The position numbers and the translations under genes are program-made. Positions 50,198 to 58,036 of a stretch of 64,000 bases of DNA are shown one piece after another. This DNA is from Colwellia ponticola (GTDB taxonomy: Bacteria; Pseudomonadota; Gammaproteobacteria; Enterobacterales; Alteromonadaceae). Positions within the stretch are counted from its first letter, which is position 1. Every line of letters starts with the position of its first letter. The DNA is taken from NCBI RefSeq assembly GCF_005885605.1, contig NZ_SZVP01000003.1, positions 1 to 64,000 of the forward strand, given 5' to 3'. The notes under the pieces are model-generated. The model was given only the letters and a program-made list of their open reading frames with translations. It was not told where the DNA came from and searched no databases.

Positions 50198-50626
50198 AAC
50201 ACTCCCACGTGTTGCTCAGTTATTAGTCTAGTTATAGTTGGTCAATAACTCTAGTTGCGCATAGGGTCAAATAGACTTTTTCTATCATTGAACAATAAAA
50301 GTAATAATATTCGAGTGTTCAGGTATTGGGTAAACGAGATTTTTTATACTTCTGCAGCATCAGGTTAAACTTCATCGTCAAGTGAAAGCACTTATTATGG
50401 GTGGCCTGATAATGGGCCCTTCTATATATGCCACTTGAGTAAATGTTTTATGAGTATCTAAGCCAATGAAAACTATGTTATGTTTTATCATGCTAGCCGC
50501 TTTATTATATTGTTGACACATAGAGTATGGCTCTGGTTTGTAAAACTACCCCATGTATAGAGGCTAGCACCTCGCGGGGAGTCATTGTGTCTAGGGCGCC
50601 CGTATTGTTCAGGTTTAGGAGCTAAA
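50198..50626. other. Intergenic region with a palindromic-repeat fragment
   Basis: There is no gene here. The 3' half of the palindromic repeat family occurs at 50392-50415 (see its own entry). Upstream of it, 50341-50390 has no match I could find. The region just before 50627 carries the ribosome site of the acyltransferase gene. Confidence 0.5.
50392..50415. repeat. REP-family fragment near the acyltransferase gene
   Basis: TTATTATGGGTGGCCTGATAA is the right-end form of the palindromic family seen at 51819-51838 and 53961-53981. The matching left end is missing, so this is a solo half-element. ATATGCCACTTGA, about 10 bases further on, may be a decayed left end. Confidence 0.7.
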
Positions 50627-51676
50627 TTGAAAAACACACAAATAATTTGGGTCGATTATATCCGCGCTATTGCGTGTTTTATGGTCGTTTTTCTACATTC
50701 AGCTGCTCCGTTACTTAATAAGTACAATGAATTACCATTGAATTACTGGTTTATCGGGAATGTTTATGATTCTCTGGTGAGAGTCTGTGTGCCTTTGTTT
50801 TTTATGGTTTCAGGATTTTTATTACTACAAAAAGATGAAGCTTTACCTTTGTATTTTTCTAAACGATTTAGTAAGTTGTTTATCCCGATAGTATTTTGGT
50901 CTCTATTTTTTGTATTATGGCGTAGTTTTATTGAAAATGACTCCCCACTCACGTTTTGGCATTTATACAGTTTAGTCTTAATTCCTAGTTATTATCATCT
51001 CTGGTTTTTGTATGCTCTGATTGGGCTATATTTATTTGTGCCGATTTTAAGGAAAATCACAAACTCTGCGGATAATAAACTCCTAATTTATTACTGTATC
51101 ATTTGGTTTTTAGCCGTATCAATAATACCTTTCATTGAAAAAGTTAGTGGTATTGATAGTAAAATAGATTTAAATTCTATATCGGGTTTTATAGGCTATT
51201 TTGTCTTAGGATTTTTATTAGGTAAAAAAGAGGTATCAACAAAGGTATTTATAATTTCATGTATTTTGTACCTGTCACTTGTTTCTGTGACTGTTATAGG
51301 TACTTATTATTTGACAATGAAAAATGAAGGTGTTTTTTCAGGGTATTTGTACTCTTACTTAGCCCCTAATACAGTTCTTGCCGCTGGTTCCTGTTTTATT
51401 TTAATAAAATACCTCGCAATTAATAGTAAGTTATTTCAGATGATTTCAATTAGTAAAATCATTAAGATTATAAGTTCTTGTAGTTTTGGGATCTATTTAG
51501 TTCACCCTGTATTTCTTTATTTGTTCAAGAATGGAGATCTAGGGTTTCAATTGTCAGCATTTTCAGGTGATCCGTTATTGTATATTCCATTAACATCATT
51601 CTTTGTATTTACGTTATCATTTTTCATCATATTTATAATAAAAAAAATCCCCGTACTAAAACTAATAGCGCCCTAG
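50627..51676 (+). CDS. Acyltransferase 3 family membrane protein
   Basis: This integral membrane O-acyltransferase (349 aa, about ten helices) likely acetylates a cell-surface sugar. I set the start at the TTG at 50627, because AGGAG (50617-50621) lies 5 bases before it and LKNTQIIWVDYIRAIAC is the usual start. The ATG 14 codons upstream has no such site. The conserved region VDYIRAIACFMVVFLHSAAPL includes the catalytic His. The gene is AT-rich and flanked on both sides by palindromic repeats. Confidence 0.85.
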   Translation: MKNTQIIWVDYIRAIACFMVVFLHSAAPLLNKYNELPLNYWFIGNVYDSLVRVCVPLFFMVSGFLLLQKDEALPLYFSKRFSKLFIPIVFWSLFFVLWRSFIENDSPLTFWHLYSLVLIPSYYHLWFLYALIGLYLFVPILRKITNSADNKLLIYYCIIWFLAVSIIPFIEKVSGIDSKIDLNSISGFIGYFVLGFLLGKKEVSTKVFIISCILYLSLVSVTVIGTYYLTMKNEGVFSGYLYSYLAPNTVLAAGSCFILIKYLAINSKLFQMISISKIIKIISSCSFGIYLVHPVFLYLFKNGDLGFQLSAFSGDPLLYIPLTSFFVFTLSFFIIFIIKKIPVLKLIAP

Positions 51677-52079
51677 CCAAAAATACCAGAAATCAACAAA
51701 GACACATAACAATTAGCTACCTTTCGGTTCGCTACACAATTTATCAAGCCACCCATGATAATAACAATGTCACACTTAAGTTGTCTATTTGACAAACTTA
51801 AGTGTGACATTGAGCACTTTATTATGGGTGGCCAGATAATTTCTGATACTTCTTACAAGGCTCTTGCGGTAGTCATTTATTACCTTTTTCTCATAACTCA
51901 ATTGAGATATTGTCAGGTGACTTGATAAACGCCATATGATCAAAGCTTTTACCGCTACTATAGTCTTCGTTGATTCACATCAACAAACAACGATATTTTA
52001 TCTATATGTTTATCTTGTCATGGTATAACTAGGTAGACTGTGGCTTCTACCTTATTTATTGAATAGGATGTTTATTAAT
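51677..52079. other. Intergenic region with full palindromic repeat element
   Basis: The 98-bp composite palindrome at 51741-51838 occupies the first half (separate entry). The second half (51839-52079) is AT-rich, holds no gene, and probably contains the promoter of the chemoreceptor gene; I see no box I trust. Confidence 0.5.
51741..51838. repeat. 98-bp composite palindromic element (REP family)
   Basis: The left end TTATCAAGCCACCCATGATA (51741-51760) is the near-inverse of the right end TATTATGGGTGGCCAGATAA (51819-51838). Between them, 51766-51782 and 51795-51811 are a perfect 17-bp inverted repeat (AATGTCACACTTAAGTT and its complement) around a short spacer. The whole element can fold into one long hairpin. 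Variants recur at 53877-53981, 55628 and 55953. Confidence 0.85.
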
Positions 52080-53720
52080 ATGTTTCGTCTGTTAACTATA
52101 AAAACAAAATTGATGTTAATTATTGCAGTTGCGATACTGGCGGTTATTAGCAGTAAAACCGTTAGTTTGAATGATCTTTGGACCAGTTTGAATGACAATA
52201 AGCGAAGTGAGTTGAAAAATATTACAGAGGTTGCTTATTCAATTATTACTGAACAAGACGCTCTGGTAAAACAAAACAAGATTTCACTAGCGCAAGCTCA
52301 GCTTAATGCTAAAAAGTCTATCGCGGCATTAACTTATGGTAAAGGTGAATACTTTTTCTTATTTGATCAGCAATATAATATGGTTATGCACCCTAGAGAC
52401 GCCTCACTAGAAAAAAGCTCACAAGAGAATCTTGTCGGCGCTAATGGTGTGCCGTTTTTTAAGAATATGATCGATGAGTCTGTGCAATCAGGCGAAAGCT
52501 TTGTTAATTATGTTTGGCCTAGAGCTGGAGAAAGTGAACCGGTTAGTAAAACATCGTATGGTAAATTTTATGCTCCTTGGGGTTGGGGCGTCGCAACTGG
52601 GCTTTATACCGATGATATTGATGCGTTATATTTAGATGAGTTAAAAGCCGCAGGTGTGTCAACTTTCGTGGTACTACTGGTGCTTATTGGCTGTGTTTAT
52701 AAAGTATCGTCTTCGATTATTGAACCGTTAGAGACTATAGAAAACCAATTGATTTTGATTTCTGAGACCAAGGATTTGAGTCTTAGAGCCTCTGCTGAGG
52801 GTAAAGATGAACTTGCTGATATGGGCAGAGCATTAAACTCAATGTTAGATAGTTTTAATAATACCCTGGCTGAAATGCTTTCTGCGGCGCATCAAGTAGC
52901 CAGTTCATCAACTGAATTATCGGCGACAACCAACCAAACGTTAATGAGCTTGGAATCACAAAAAAGTGAAACGCTACAAGTGGCCAGTGCGATGACACAA
53001 ATGTCAGCCACAGTACATGAAGTAGCCAATAATACCAGTGAAGCGGCACAAGCGACCCATGGTGCTTCAAATGCAACCAATACGGGTAAGTCAGTGTTGT
53101 TAGTAACTAAGCAGTCAGTACAAGACTTGGTAGGTAAGTTAAACTCCGCAGAGTCGTTAATTTATAACTTAGAAAAACAAACGGCTAATATTTCTTCAAT
53201 TTTGACCGTTATTAGCGGGATTGCTGAGCAAACTAACTTACTGGCCTTAAATGCTGCTATTGAAGCCGCTAGAGCCGGTGAGCAAGGACGTGGTTTTGCG
53301 GTAGTTGCCGATGAGGTACGCAGTTTATCATCACGTACCCATGAGTCGACTAACGAAATTCATCAAGTGATCAGTGAACTGCAAGCGGGCTCTTTATCTG
53401 CGGTAAAAGCGATGAAAGAAAGTAAACAGGCGGCTGATTTAGTTGAAGAACAAACCAATGAAGCAGAACAAGCCTTGGCTAATATATTGACCGCGGTAGA
53501 ACACATTGATGCCATGGCTAGTCAAATAGCGGTTGCTTCAGAGCAGCAATCATCGGTAGCAGAAGAGGTAAATCGCAATATAAACAATATCAGTCAAATC
53601 TCTGAGGAAACGGCCACGGGTGGTGAACAAACCGCGATAGCAAGTGAAGAGTTAGCTCAGCTTGCGACGAGGATGACGGATAACATTCAACAGTTTACCT
53701 TATCAGCAAAACACGCGTAA
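52080..53720 (+). CDS. Methyl-accepting chemotaxis protein with single Cache sensor
   Basis: This chemoreceptor has a first helix (about 9-30) and a small sCache-type periplasmic domain with [17 protein letters not shown] and [20 protein letters not shown] second helix (about 185-205), HAMP and signalling domain follow, with [20 protein letters not shown]. Three starts are possible: TTG 52059, ATG 52068 and ATG 52080. I chose 52080 because AGGA lies 11 bases before it and [14 protein letters not shown] is the usual receptor start, but this is not certain. It is flanked by palindromic repeats on both sides. Confidence 0.9.
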   Translation: MFRLLTIKTKLMLIIAVAILAVISSKTVSLNDLWTSLNDNKRSELKNITEVAYSIITEQDALVKQNKISLAQAQLNAKKSIAALTYGKGEYFFLFDQQYNMVMHPRDASLEKSSQENLVGANGVPFFKNMIDESVQSGESFVNYVWPRAGESEPVSKTSYGKFYAPWGWGVATGLYTDDIDALYLDELKAAGVSTFVVLLVLIGCVYKVSSSIIEPLETIENQLILISETKDLSLRASAEGKDELADMGRALNSMLDSFNNTLAEMLSAAHQVASSSTELSATTNQTLMSLESQKSETLQVASAMTQMSATVHEVANNTSEAAQATHGASNATNTGKSVLLVTKQSVQDLVGKLNSAESLIYNLEKQTANISSILTVISGIAEQTNLLALNAAIEAARAGEQGRGFAVVADEVRSLSSRTHESTNEIHQVISELQAGSLSAVKAMKESKQAADLVEEQTNEAEQALANILTAVEHIDAMASQIAVASEQQSSVAEEVNRNINNISQISEETATGGEQTAIASEELAQLATRMTDNIQQFTLSAKHA

Positions 53721-53769
53721 ATTGAGGGACTAGAATTAAGCGAATATCACCTCGCTTAATCGCTATAAT

Positions 53770-53981
53770 TTATCATGCCACCCATGATAATAACATGACA
53801 ATTTATCATGCCACCCATGATAATAACAAATAACAATGTCATGCTAATTTATCATGCCACCCATGATAATAACAATTTATCATGCCACCCATGATAATAA
53901 CAAATAACAATGTCACACTTAAGTTGTCTATTTGACAAATTTAACCGCTTATTGAGTACCTTATTATGGCTGGCATGATAA
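53770..53981. repeat. Cluster of four tandem REP heads and one inverted end
   Basis: TTATCATGCCACCCATGATA, followed by ATAAC, occurs at 53770, 53803, 53849 and 53877. It ends once with the inverted TTATTATGGCTGGCATGATAA (53961-53981). The last head continues into the shared internal part AATGTCACACTTAAGTTGTC (53909-53928), so the end of the cluster is a full composite element. The extra heads look like stepwise duplications of the left end. The cluster fills most of the 305-bp gap between the chemoreceptor and tcyP. Confidence 0.9.
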
Positions 53982-54025
53982 GTTTTAGGCCCGATAAGTT
54001 TTCAAGTTGCCATAAGTTCTGTAAG

Positions 54026-55390
54026 TTAATCTAAAGCTGATGTATTAGGTAGTGGTACTTTCATGACTTTACTGGTAATAACTCCTGAGACCATTGCTCC
54101 TGAGACATTTAATGAAGTGCGAGCCATATCAATTAATGGTTCTATTGAGATAAGTAAAGCGACTATTTCTATAGGCAGCCCCATGGTTGGTAGTACGACT
54201 AATGCCGCAAAAGTAGCACCGCCACCGACGCCTGCAATGCCAAAAGAGCTGATCACAACGATACCAACTAAGGGTAATATAAACTCTATCGTGATTGGGT
54301 CAATACCAACGCTAGGCGCAACCATCATAGCAAGCATAGCAGGATAAATACCAGCACAACCATTTTGACCTATGGTTGCGCCAAAAGATGCTGATAAATT
54401 AGCAATAGCTGGTGGTACCTTAAGTTGATTAACTTGTACGTCAATATTCATTGGGATTGAAGCGGCTGAACTGCGTGAAGTAAACGCAAAAGTTAACACT
54501 GGCCAAATTTTAATAAAGTATTCTTTTGGGTTAACCCCGACTAGGCTCAATAATATGCCGTGCACAATAAACATGAGCAAAATAGCAACATAAGAGGCGA
54601 CAATAAACGAGAGTAAGTTAAGAATATCGTTACCACTTGAATTGGCAACGACATTTGTCATTAGTCCAGCTACACCATAAGGCGTTAGGGCTATAACCAT
54701 TTTAACCAAATTCATTATTGTCGCTTGTAAAGCATTTACACCCGTACGAATAGGTGCTGCAAGTTCACTGCGCTCAAGCATTACTTTACGGGCGGCTATG
54801 CCAACTAAAACCCCAAAAATAACTACCGCAATAATTGAAGTTGAACGTTGATTACTTAAGTCGGCAAATGGGTTTTCTGGAATAAAACTGAGCAGCATTT
54901 GTGGTACTGTCAAATCGGCAACGGTAGCTGCTTTATTTTGTATAGTAGACATTTGTGCTGTTTCACGCGTACCCGCCACTAAGGTATCTATACTCAAATC
55001 AAAACCATAGGTTACAGCGATCCCAACCAATGCTGATATGGCGGTGGTGATCAACAAAATAGAAATACTGACAAATGAAATCTTACCCAACGAACCCTGG
55101 TCTTCAAGTTTGACTACCGCAGCAATCATAAACACCAGTACCAAGGGCATAATAACCATTTTCAAAAGACTAACATAGCCTTTGCCAACAACGGAAACCC
55201 AATTTAAAACCTCTTGGGCAGCTTGTGATTGTTCAGCAAATACAAACTGTAAGACTAAACCAAATACACTACCGACGATAAGGCCGAAGAGCACAGTGCG
55301 TGATAAGGTTTTACTTTTTTTTGAAAAAAGATAGATAGAGAAAAGTAAGCCTGCAAATAAAGCGAGCATTAATAATACAGCGATCGACAT
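54026..55390 (-). CDS. tcyP: L-cystine symporter of the TcyP/YdjN type (DAACS family)
   Basis: This 454-aa inner-membrane symporter takes up cystine. It resembles E. coli TcyP (YdjN) along its length: VLNWVSVVGKGYVSLLKMVI, MLLSFIPENPFADL, VLTFAFTSRSSAASIPMNID (substrate-binding hairpin), FGATIGQNGCAGIYPAMLA and LLISIEPLIDMARTSLNVSG (transport NxxxD-type region). AAGG precedes the ATG. It is monocistronic, and repeat clusters lie at both ends. Confidence 0.93.
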   Translation of the reverse strand: MSIAVLLMLALFAGLLFSIYLFSKKSKTLSRTVLFGLIVGSVFGLVLQFVFAEQSQAAQEVLNWVSVVGKGYVSLLKMVIMPLVLVFMIAAVVKLEDQGSLGKISFVSISILLITTAISALVGIAVTYGFDLSIDTLVAGTRETAQMSTIQNKAATVADLTVPQMLLSFIPENPFADLSNQRSTSIIAVVIFGVLVGIAARKVMLERSELAAPIRTGVNALQATIMNLVKMVIALTPYGVAGLMTNVVANSSGNDILNLLSFIVASYVAILLMFIVHGILLSLVGVNPKEYFIKIWPVLTFAFTSRSSAASIPMNIDVQVNQLKVPPAIANLSASFGATIGQNGCAGIYPAMLAMMVAPSVGIDPITIEFILPLVGIVVISSFGIAGVGGGATFAALVVLPTMGLPIEIVALLISIEPLIDMARTSLNVSGAMVSGVITSKVMKVPLPNTSALD

Positions 55391-55627
55391 AGTACCTTCT
55401 TGGGAAGCTGTGATTTAGCGCGGCACTCTAACGCATAGTACTTATTTAATAAAGCACGCTTGCACTATGGCTTAGACGAAATTGATACATCTTATTCCCT
55501 CTGAGAATTTTACCGATTTAGTCTCATAATTTAGACTAAAATATGGAATTTAGTATGCTAATTTAGTATGCTAATTTAGTATGCTAATTTAGAATTTAGT
55601 ATGCCACCCATGATAAAAACTCGTCAC
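55391..55627. other. tcyP upstream region with short tandem repeats
   Basis: This stretch presumably contains the tcyP promoter. A 13-base unit AATTTAGTATGCT is repeated three times (55547-55585). A shorter AATTTAG (55586-55592) follows, then AATTTAGTATGCC, which runs into a REP head (55593-55627). The repeat of the left flank suggests repeated slippage or insertion at the same place. Confidence 0.7.
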
Positions 55628-55951
55628 AATTTAGTATGCCACCCATGATAAAAACTCGTCACAATAACACACTGCTGTTGTCTATTTTGCCAAGTTCACC
55701 GCTTATTGAGTGAGGTTTTGACTCAACAACGCCTTTTGTCCGATAAATTGTCCGATAAGCTGACTAAATTATTGAATTTTACTCGTAGAGAGATTGTTAC
55801 GGATAACGTAACCTTAAATTGGCTAACATTAATAAAGAGAGTTATGCGAGCGTTATGCGCTATTCAAGCAGGCTTTAGCATTCGCTATGCCATGAGTGCG
55901 CTGCAGACCCACATGCGCACTAAATTCACATAAGTGCTCGACAGTACCTAC
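55628..55951. repeat. Tandem repeat copy A: REP head plus transposase 3' end
   Basis: This 324-bp unit starts AATTTAGTATGCCACCCATG and ends GCTCGACAGTACCTAC. It is repeated at 55953-56287 with one substitution and an 11-base insertion. The last 99 bases (55853-55951) are a copy of the 3' end of the adjacent RAYT gene. The middle holds GTTGTCTATTTTGCCAAGTT, related to the inside of the 98-bp elements. Confidence 0.92.
55853..55951 (-). pseudogene. Duplicated 3' fragment of the RAYT transposase gene
   Basis: These 99 bases are the last 32 codons and stop of the RAYT gene, in the same orientation, copied as part of the tandem repeat. There is no start or catalytic part, so it is a remnant. Confidence 0.85.
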
Positions 55952-55952
55952 T

Positions 55953-56287
55953 AATTTAGTATGCCACCCATGATAAAAACTCGTCACAATAACACACTGC
56001 TGTTGTCTATTTTGCCAAGTTTACCGCTTATTGAGTGAGGTTTTGACTCAACAACGCCTTTTGTCCGATAAATTGTCCGATAAGCTGACTAAATTATTGA
56101 ATTTTACTCGTAGAGAGATTGTTACGGATAACGTAACCTTAAATTGGCTAACATTAATAAAGAGAGTTATGCGAGCGTTATGCGAGCGTTATGCGCTATT
56201 CAAGCAGGCTTTAGCATTCGCTATGCCATGAGTGCGCTGCAGACCCACATGCGCACTAAATTCACATAAGTGCTCGACAGTACCTAC
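55953..56287. repeat. Tandem repeat copy B, overlapping the RAYT 3' end
   Basis: This is the 335-bp copy of the unit at 55628. The 11-base difference is a duplicated GCGAGCGTTAT at 56171-56192, right at the RAYT stop codon, and does not alter the protein. The REP head at its left edge is the left flank of the RAYT unit. Confidence 0.92.
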
Positions 56288-57169
56288 CGCACCAGTGAAG
56301 ATAGCTTCAAAATCATTGGTTAATTTTAACCAACTTTCATCACTGAGGTGAAGTCTGCTTAGAATATCGGTTACCTCTGCATTGATTACGCCGCGTTTAT
56401 CTTCGCTAAGTACTCGCCCTGTTTCATCAACCAGTGTTAAATAGTCTTGTAAACTAAAACAAATACCCTTGCCTTGGGTTTGATGTGCATTACCAACAAA
56501 GGGAAATAACCTTGCTGGTTGCTCGCCTTTAATGGCGGCTTTGATACGCAATTGAATACTGGTGAAATCAGATTGCTCAGGCGTCGGCGCAATCGCTGCC
56601 CGTACTGGGTTTAAATCAACATAAGCCATACACGATAATAACGCCCCTTCATCGAGCAGTGCTTGGGATGTAAAGCGCCCTTCCCAAAAGTGCCCTGTAC
56701 AGTTGTCTTCTCGGTTCGCTTGGCGTGCTATCGGCTCATTGAGTGAGCGCATAAACCAGCTGATATCAATTAACCGATGTTTGTAAACCTTCGCGGTGCT
56801 TTCAACTATGGCGAGTTGAAACTTATCAAGGGGTTGTTTTTTAGCATATTGTTGGGTGAGTAATGTGCCTTTAAATAACTGATGCCAGCGCATTAACACC
56901 TCATCAGTTGACCAGCGCTTCACTTGCTCACTATCAACATGCAACACTAAATGTAAATGATTATGCATCACCGCATGAGCACAAATATCGATAGCAAAGA
57001 CTTGAGATAATTGAAACAGTCGCTTTTCAATCCAGCTACGCCTGTGTTCAAAACTGACACCCGTCTCCTTATCTACCCCACATAAAAACGCCTTACGTAC
57101 CGTGCGACTGCAAAGATGATAATAAGGCGTATCCAATAAACTAATTTGTTGTGAACGAGGCTTCGCCAT
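56189..57169 (-). CDS. REP-associated tyrosine transposase (RAYT, Y1 family)
   Basis: This 326-aa HUH-type transposase has the family start MAKPRSQQISLLDTPYYHLCSRTVRKAFLCG and the HUH metal motif in AVMHNHLHLVLHV. I set the start at the ATG at 57169; the frame extends four codons further to a TTG. RARTs of this type are single-copy genes associated with repetitive palindromes, and here REP-like heads lie on both sides in opposite orientation. Such enzymes nick and join single-stranded REP DNA in E. coli. The catalytic Tyr is probably in the helix after the HUH strands; I could not assign it surely. No IS ends typical of IS200 were found. Confidence 0.92.
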   Translation of the reverse strand: MAKPRSQQISLLDTPYYHLCSRTVRKAFLCGVDKETGVSFEHRRSWIEKRLFQLSQVFAIDICAHAVMHNHLHLVLHVDSEQVKRWSTDEVLMRWHQLFKGTLLTQQYAKKQPLDKFQLAIVESTAKVYKHRLIDISWFMRSLNEPIARQANREDNCTGHFWEGRFTSQALLDEGALLSCMAYVDLNPVRAAIAPTPEQSDFTSIQLRIKAAIKGEQPARLFPFVGNAHQTQGKGICFSLQDYLTLVDETGRVLSEDKRGVINAEVTDILSRLHLSDESWLKLTNDFEAIFTGAVGTVEHLCEFSAHVGLQRTHGIANAKACLNSA

Positions 57170-57237
57170 GACAATCACCAAACTAAGTGAGAAAAGGTAA
57201 AGTAAGTCTAGTGCATTGAGTGAAATATAGACAGGTT

Positions 57238-57276
57238 GTTATGGGTGGCATGATAAAAAGGTGGCATGATAAAAAG
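57238..57276. repeat. REP ends flanking the RAYT gene on its 5' side
   Basis: GTTATGGGTGGCATGATAAAAA and a second GGTGGCATGATAAAAAG lie in tandem. They are the reverse complement of the heads at 55628 and 55953 (GCCACCCATGATAAAAA). The RAYT gene is thus bracketed by inverted copies about 1.3 kb apart. Confidence 0.88.
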
Positions 57277-57372
57277 GCATTATTGGTATCTAAGTTAATT
57301 AAAAGCCTGTTATATCTTATAATATCAGGCTATTTTATATAGAAGTCATTGTCTAAGCATTAGGGGTATCTC

Positions 57373-57888
57373 TTGAAAATCATATCATTAATCATCGTTT
57401 TTTTTCTGCTAACGGGCTGTTTAGGTATGCCAAATTCTGTAAAGCCAATATCTAATTTTGACGTCAATAAATATAAAGGTAAATGGTATGAGATTGCACG
57501 ACTTGACCATTCTTTTGAAAGAGGCTTGAGTCGAGTGACTGCTCAATACACAGTAAAAGATGATGGCAGTGTTTTAGTGATAAATCGGGGCTTTTCTGAT
57601 AATGAAAATAAATGGACAGAAGCAGAGGGTAAAGCTTATTTTGTCAATGAAAATACCGAAGGGTATTTAAAAGTTTCGTTCTTTGGGCCTTTTTACGGTT
57701 CATATGTTATTTTTGAACTAGAACGCGAAAATTATCAATACGCCTTTGTTTCAGGGCCTAATGTAGATTATCTTTGGCTATTATCCAAAACACCTACCGT
57801 AAAACCAGAAATCATTGAAAAGTTTATACTTATGTCAAAAGAACGTGGCTTTAATACAAACAACCTAATATTTGTATCGCAAAAATAA
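57373..57888 (+). CDS. blc: Outer-membrane lipocalin (Blc type)
   Basis: This 171-aa lipoprotein binds lipids or other hydrophobic molecules in an eight-stranded barrel. It has a signal with lipobox LLTGC (Cys16), then the lipocalin motif NKYKGKWYEIARLDHSFERG and the C-terminal region YLWLLSKTPTV. The start codon is TTG, with AGGGG (57362-57366) 6 bases before it. In E. coli Blc is made under stress. Confidence 0.9.
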   Translation: MKIISLIIVFFLLTGCLGMPNSVKPISNFDVNKYKGKWYEIARLDHSFERGLSRVTAQYTVKDDGSVLVINRGFSDNENKWTEAEGKAYFVNENTEGYLKVSFFGPFYGSYVIFELERENYQYAFVSGPNVDYLWLLSKTPTVKPEIIEKFILMSKERGFNTNNLIFVSQK

Positions 57889-57914
57889 GACCTAACATAT
57901 CGTTAAAAAGTACA

Positions 57915-57964
57915 AATAACAGTTGATTTTTATGCTGCGTTTATTTTAATCAACTGTTATTTTT
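57915..57964. terminator. Terminator between blc and the abgT-type gene
   Basis: AATAACAGTTGATT (57915-57928) pairs perfectly over 14 bases with 57948-57961 around a 19-base loop, and TTTC follows. It lies between convergent genes and could work both ways. The long loop and AT-rich stem lower the certainty. Confidence 0.6.
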
Positions 57965-58036
57965 CTTCGTAGAACGCATGACATCCTGTTCTAGCTATTT
58001 TCCAACAGAGCTTACTATGACTGACCTAATCTGTTT

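Noticed and set aside
53770-53981. CRISPR array
   Set aside because: The four repeats are palindromic, have very short uneven spacers (3-21 bases) and match the REP family; no cas genes are nearby.
55706-56231. Two related open frames starting MSEVLTQQRLLSDKL
   Set aside because: They start with TTG without a ribosome site, span repeat material and run antisense into the RAYT 3' end. They are identical only because the DNA unit is duplicated.
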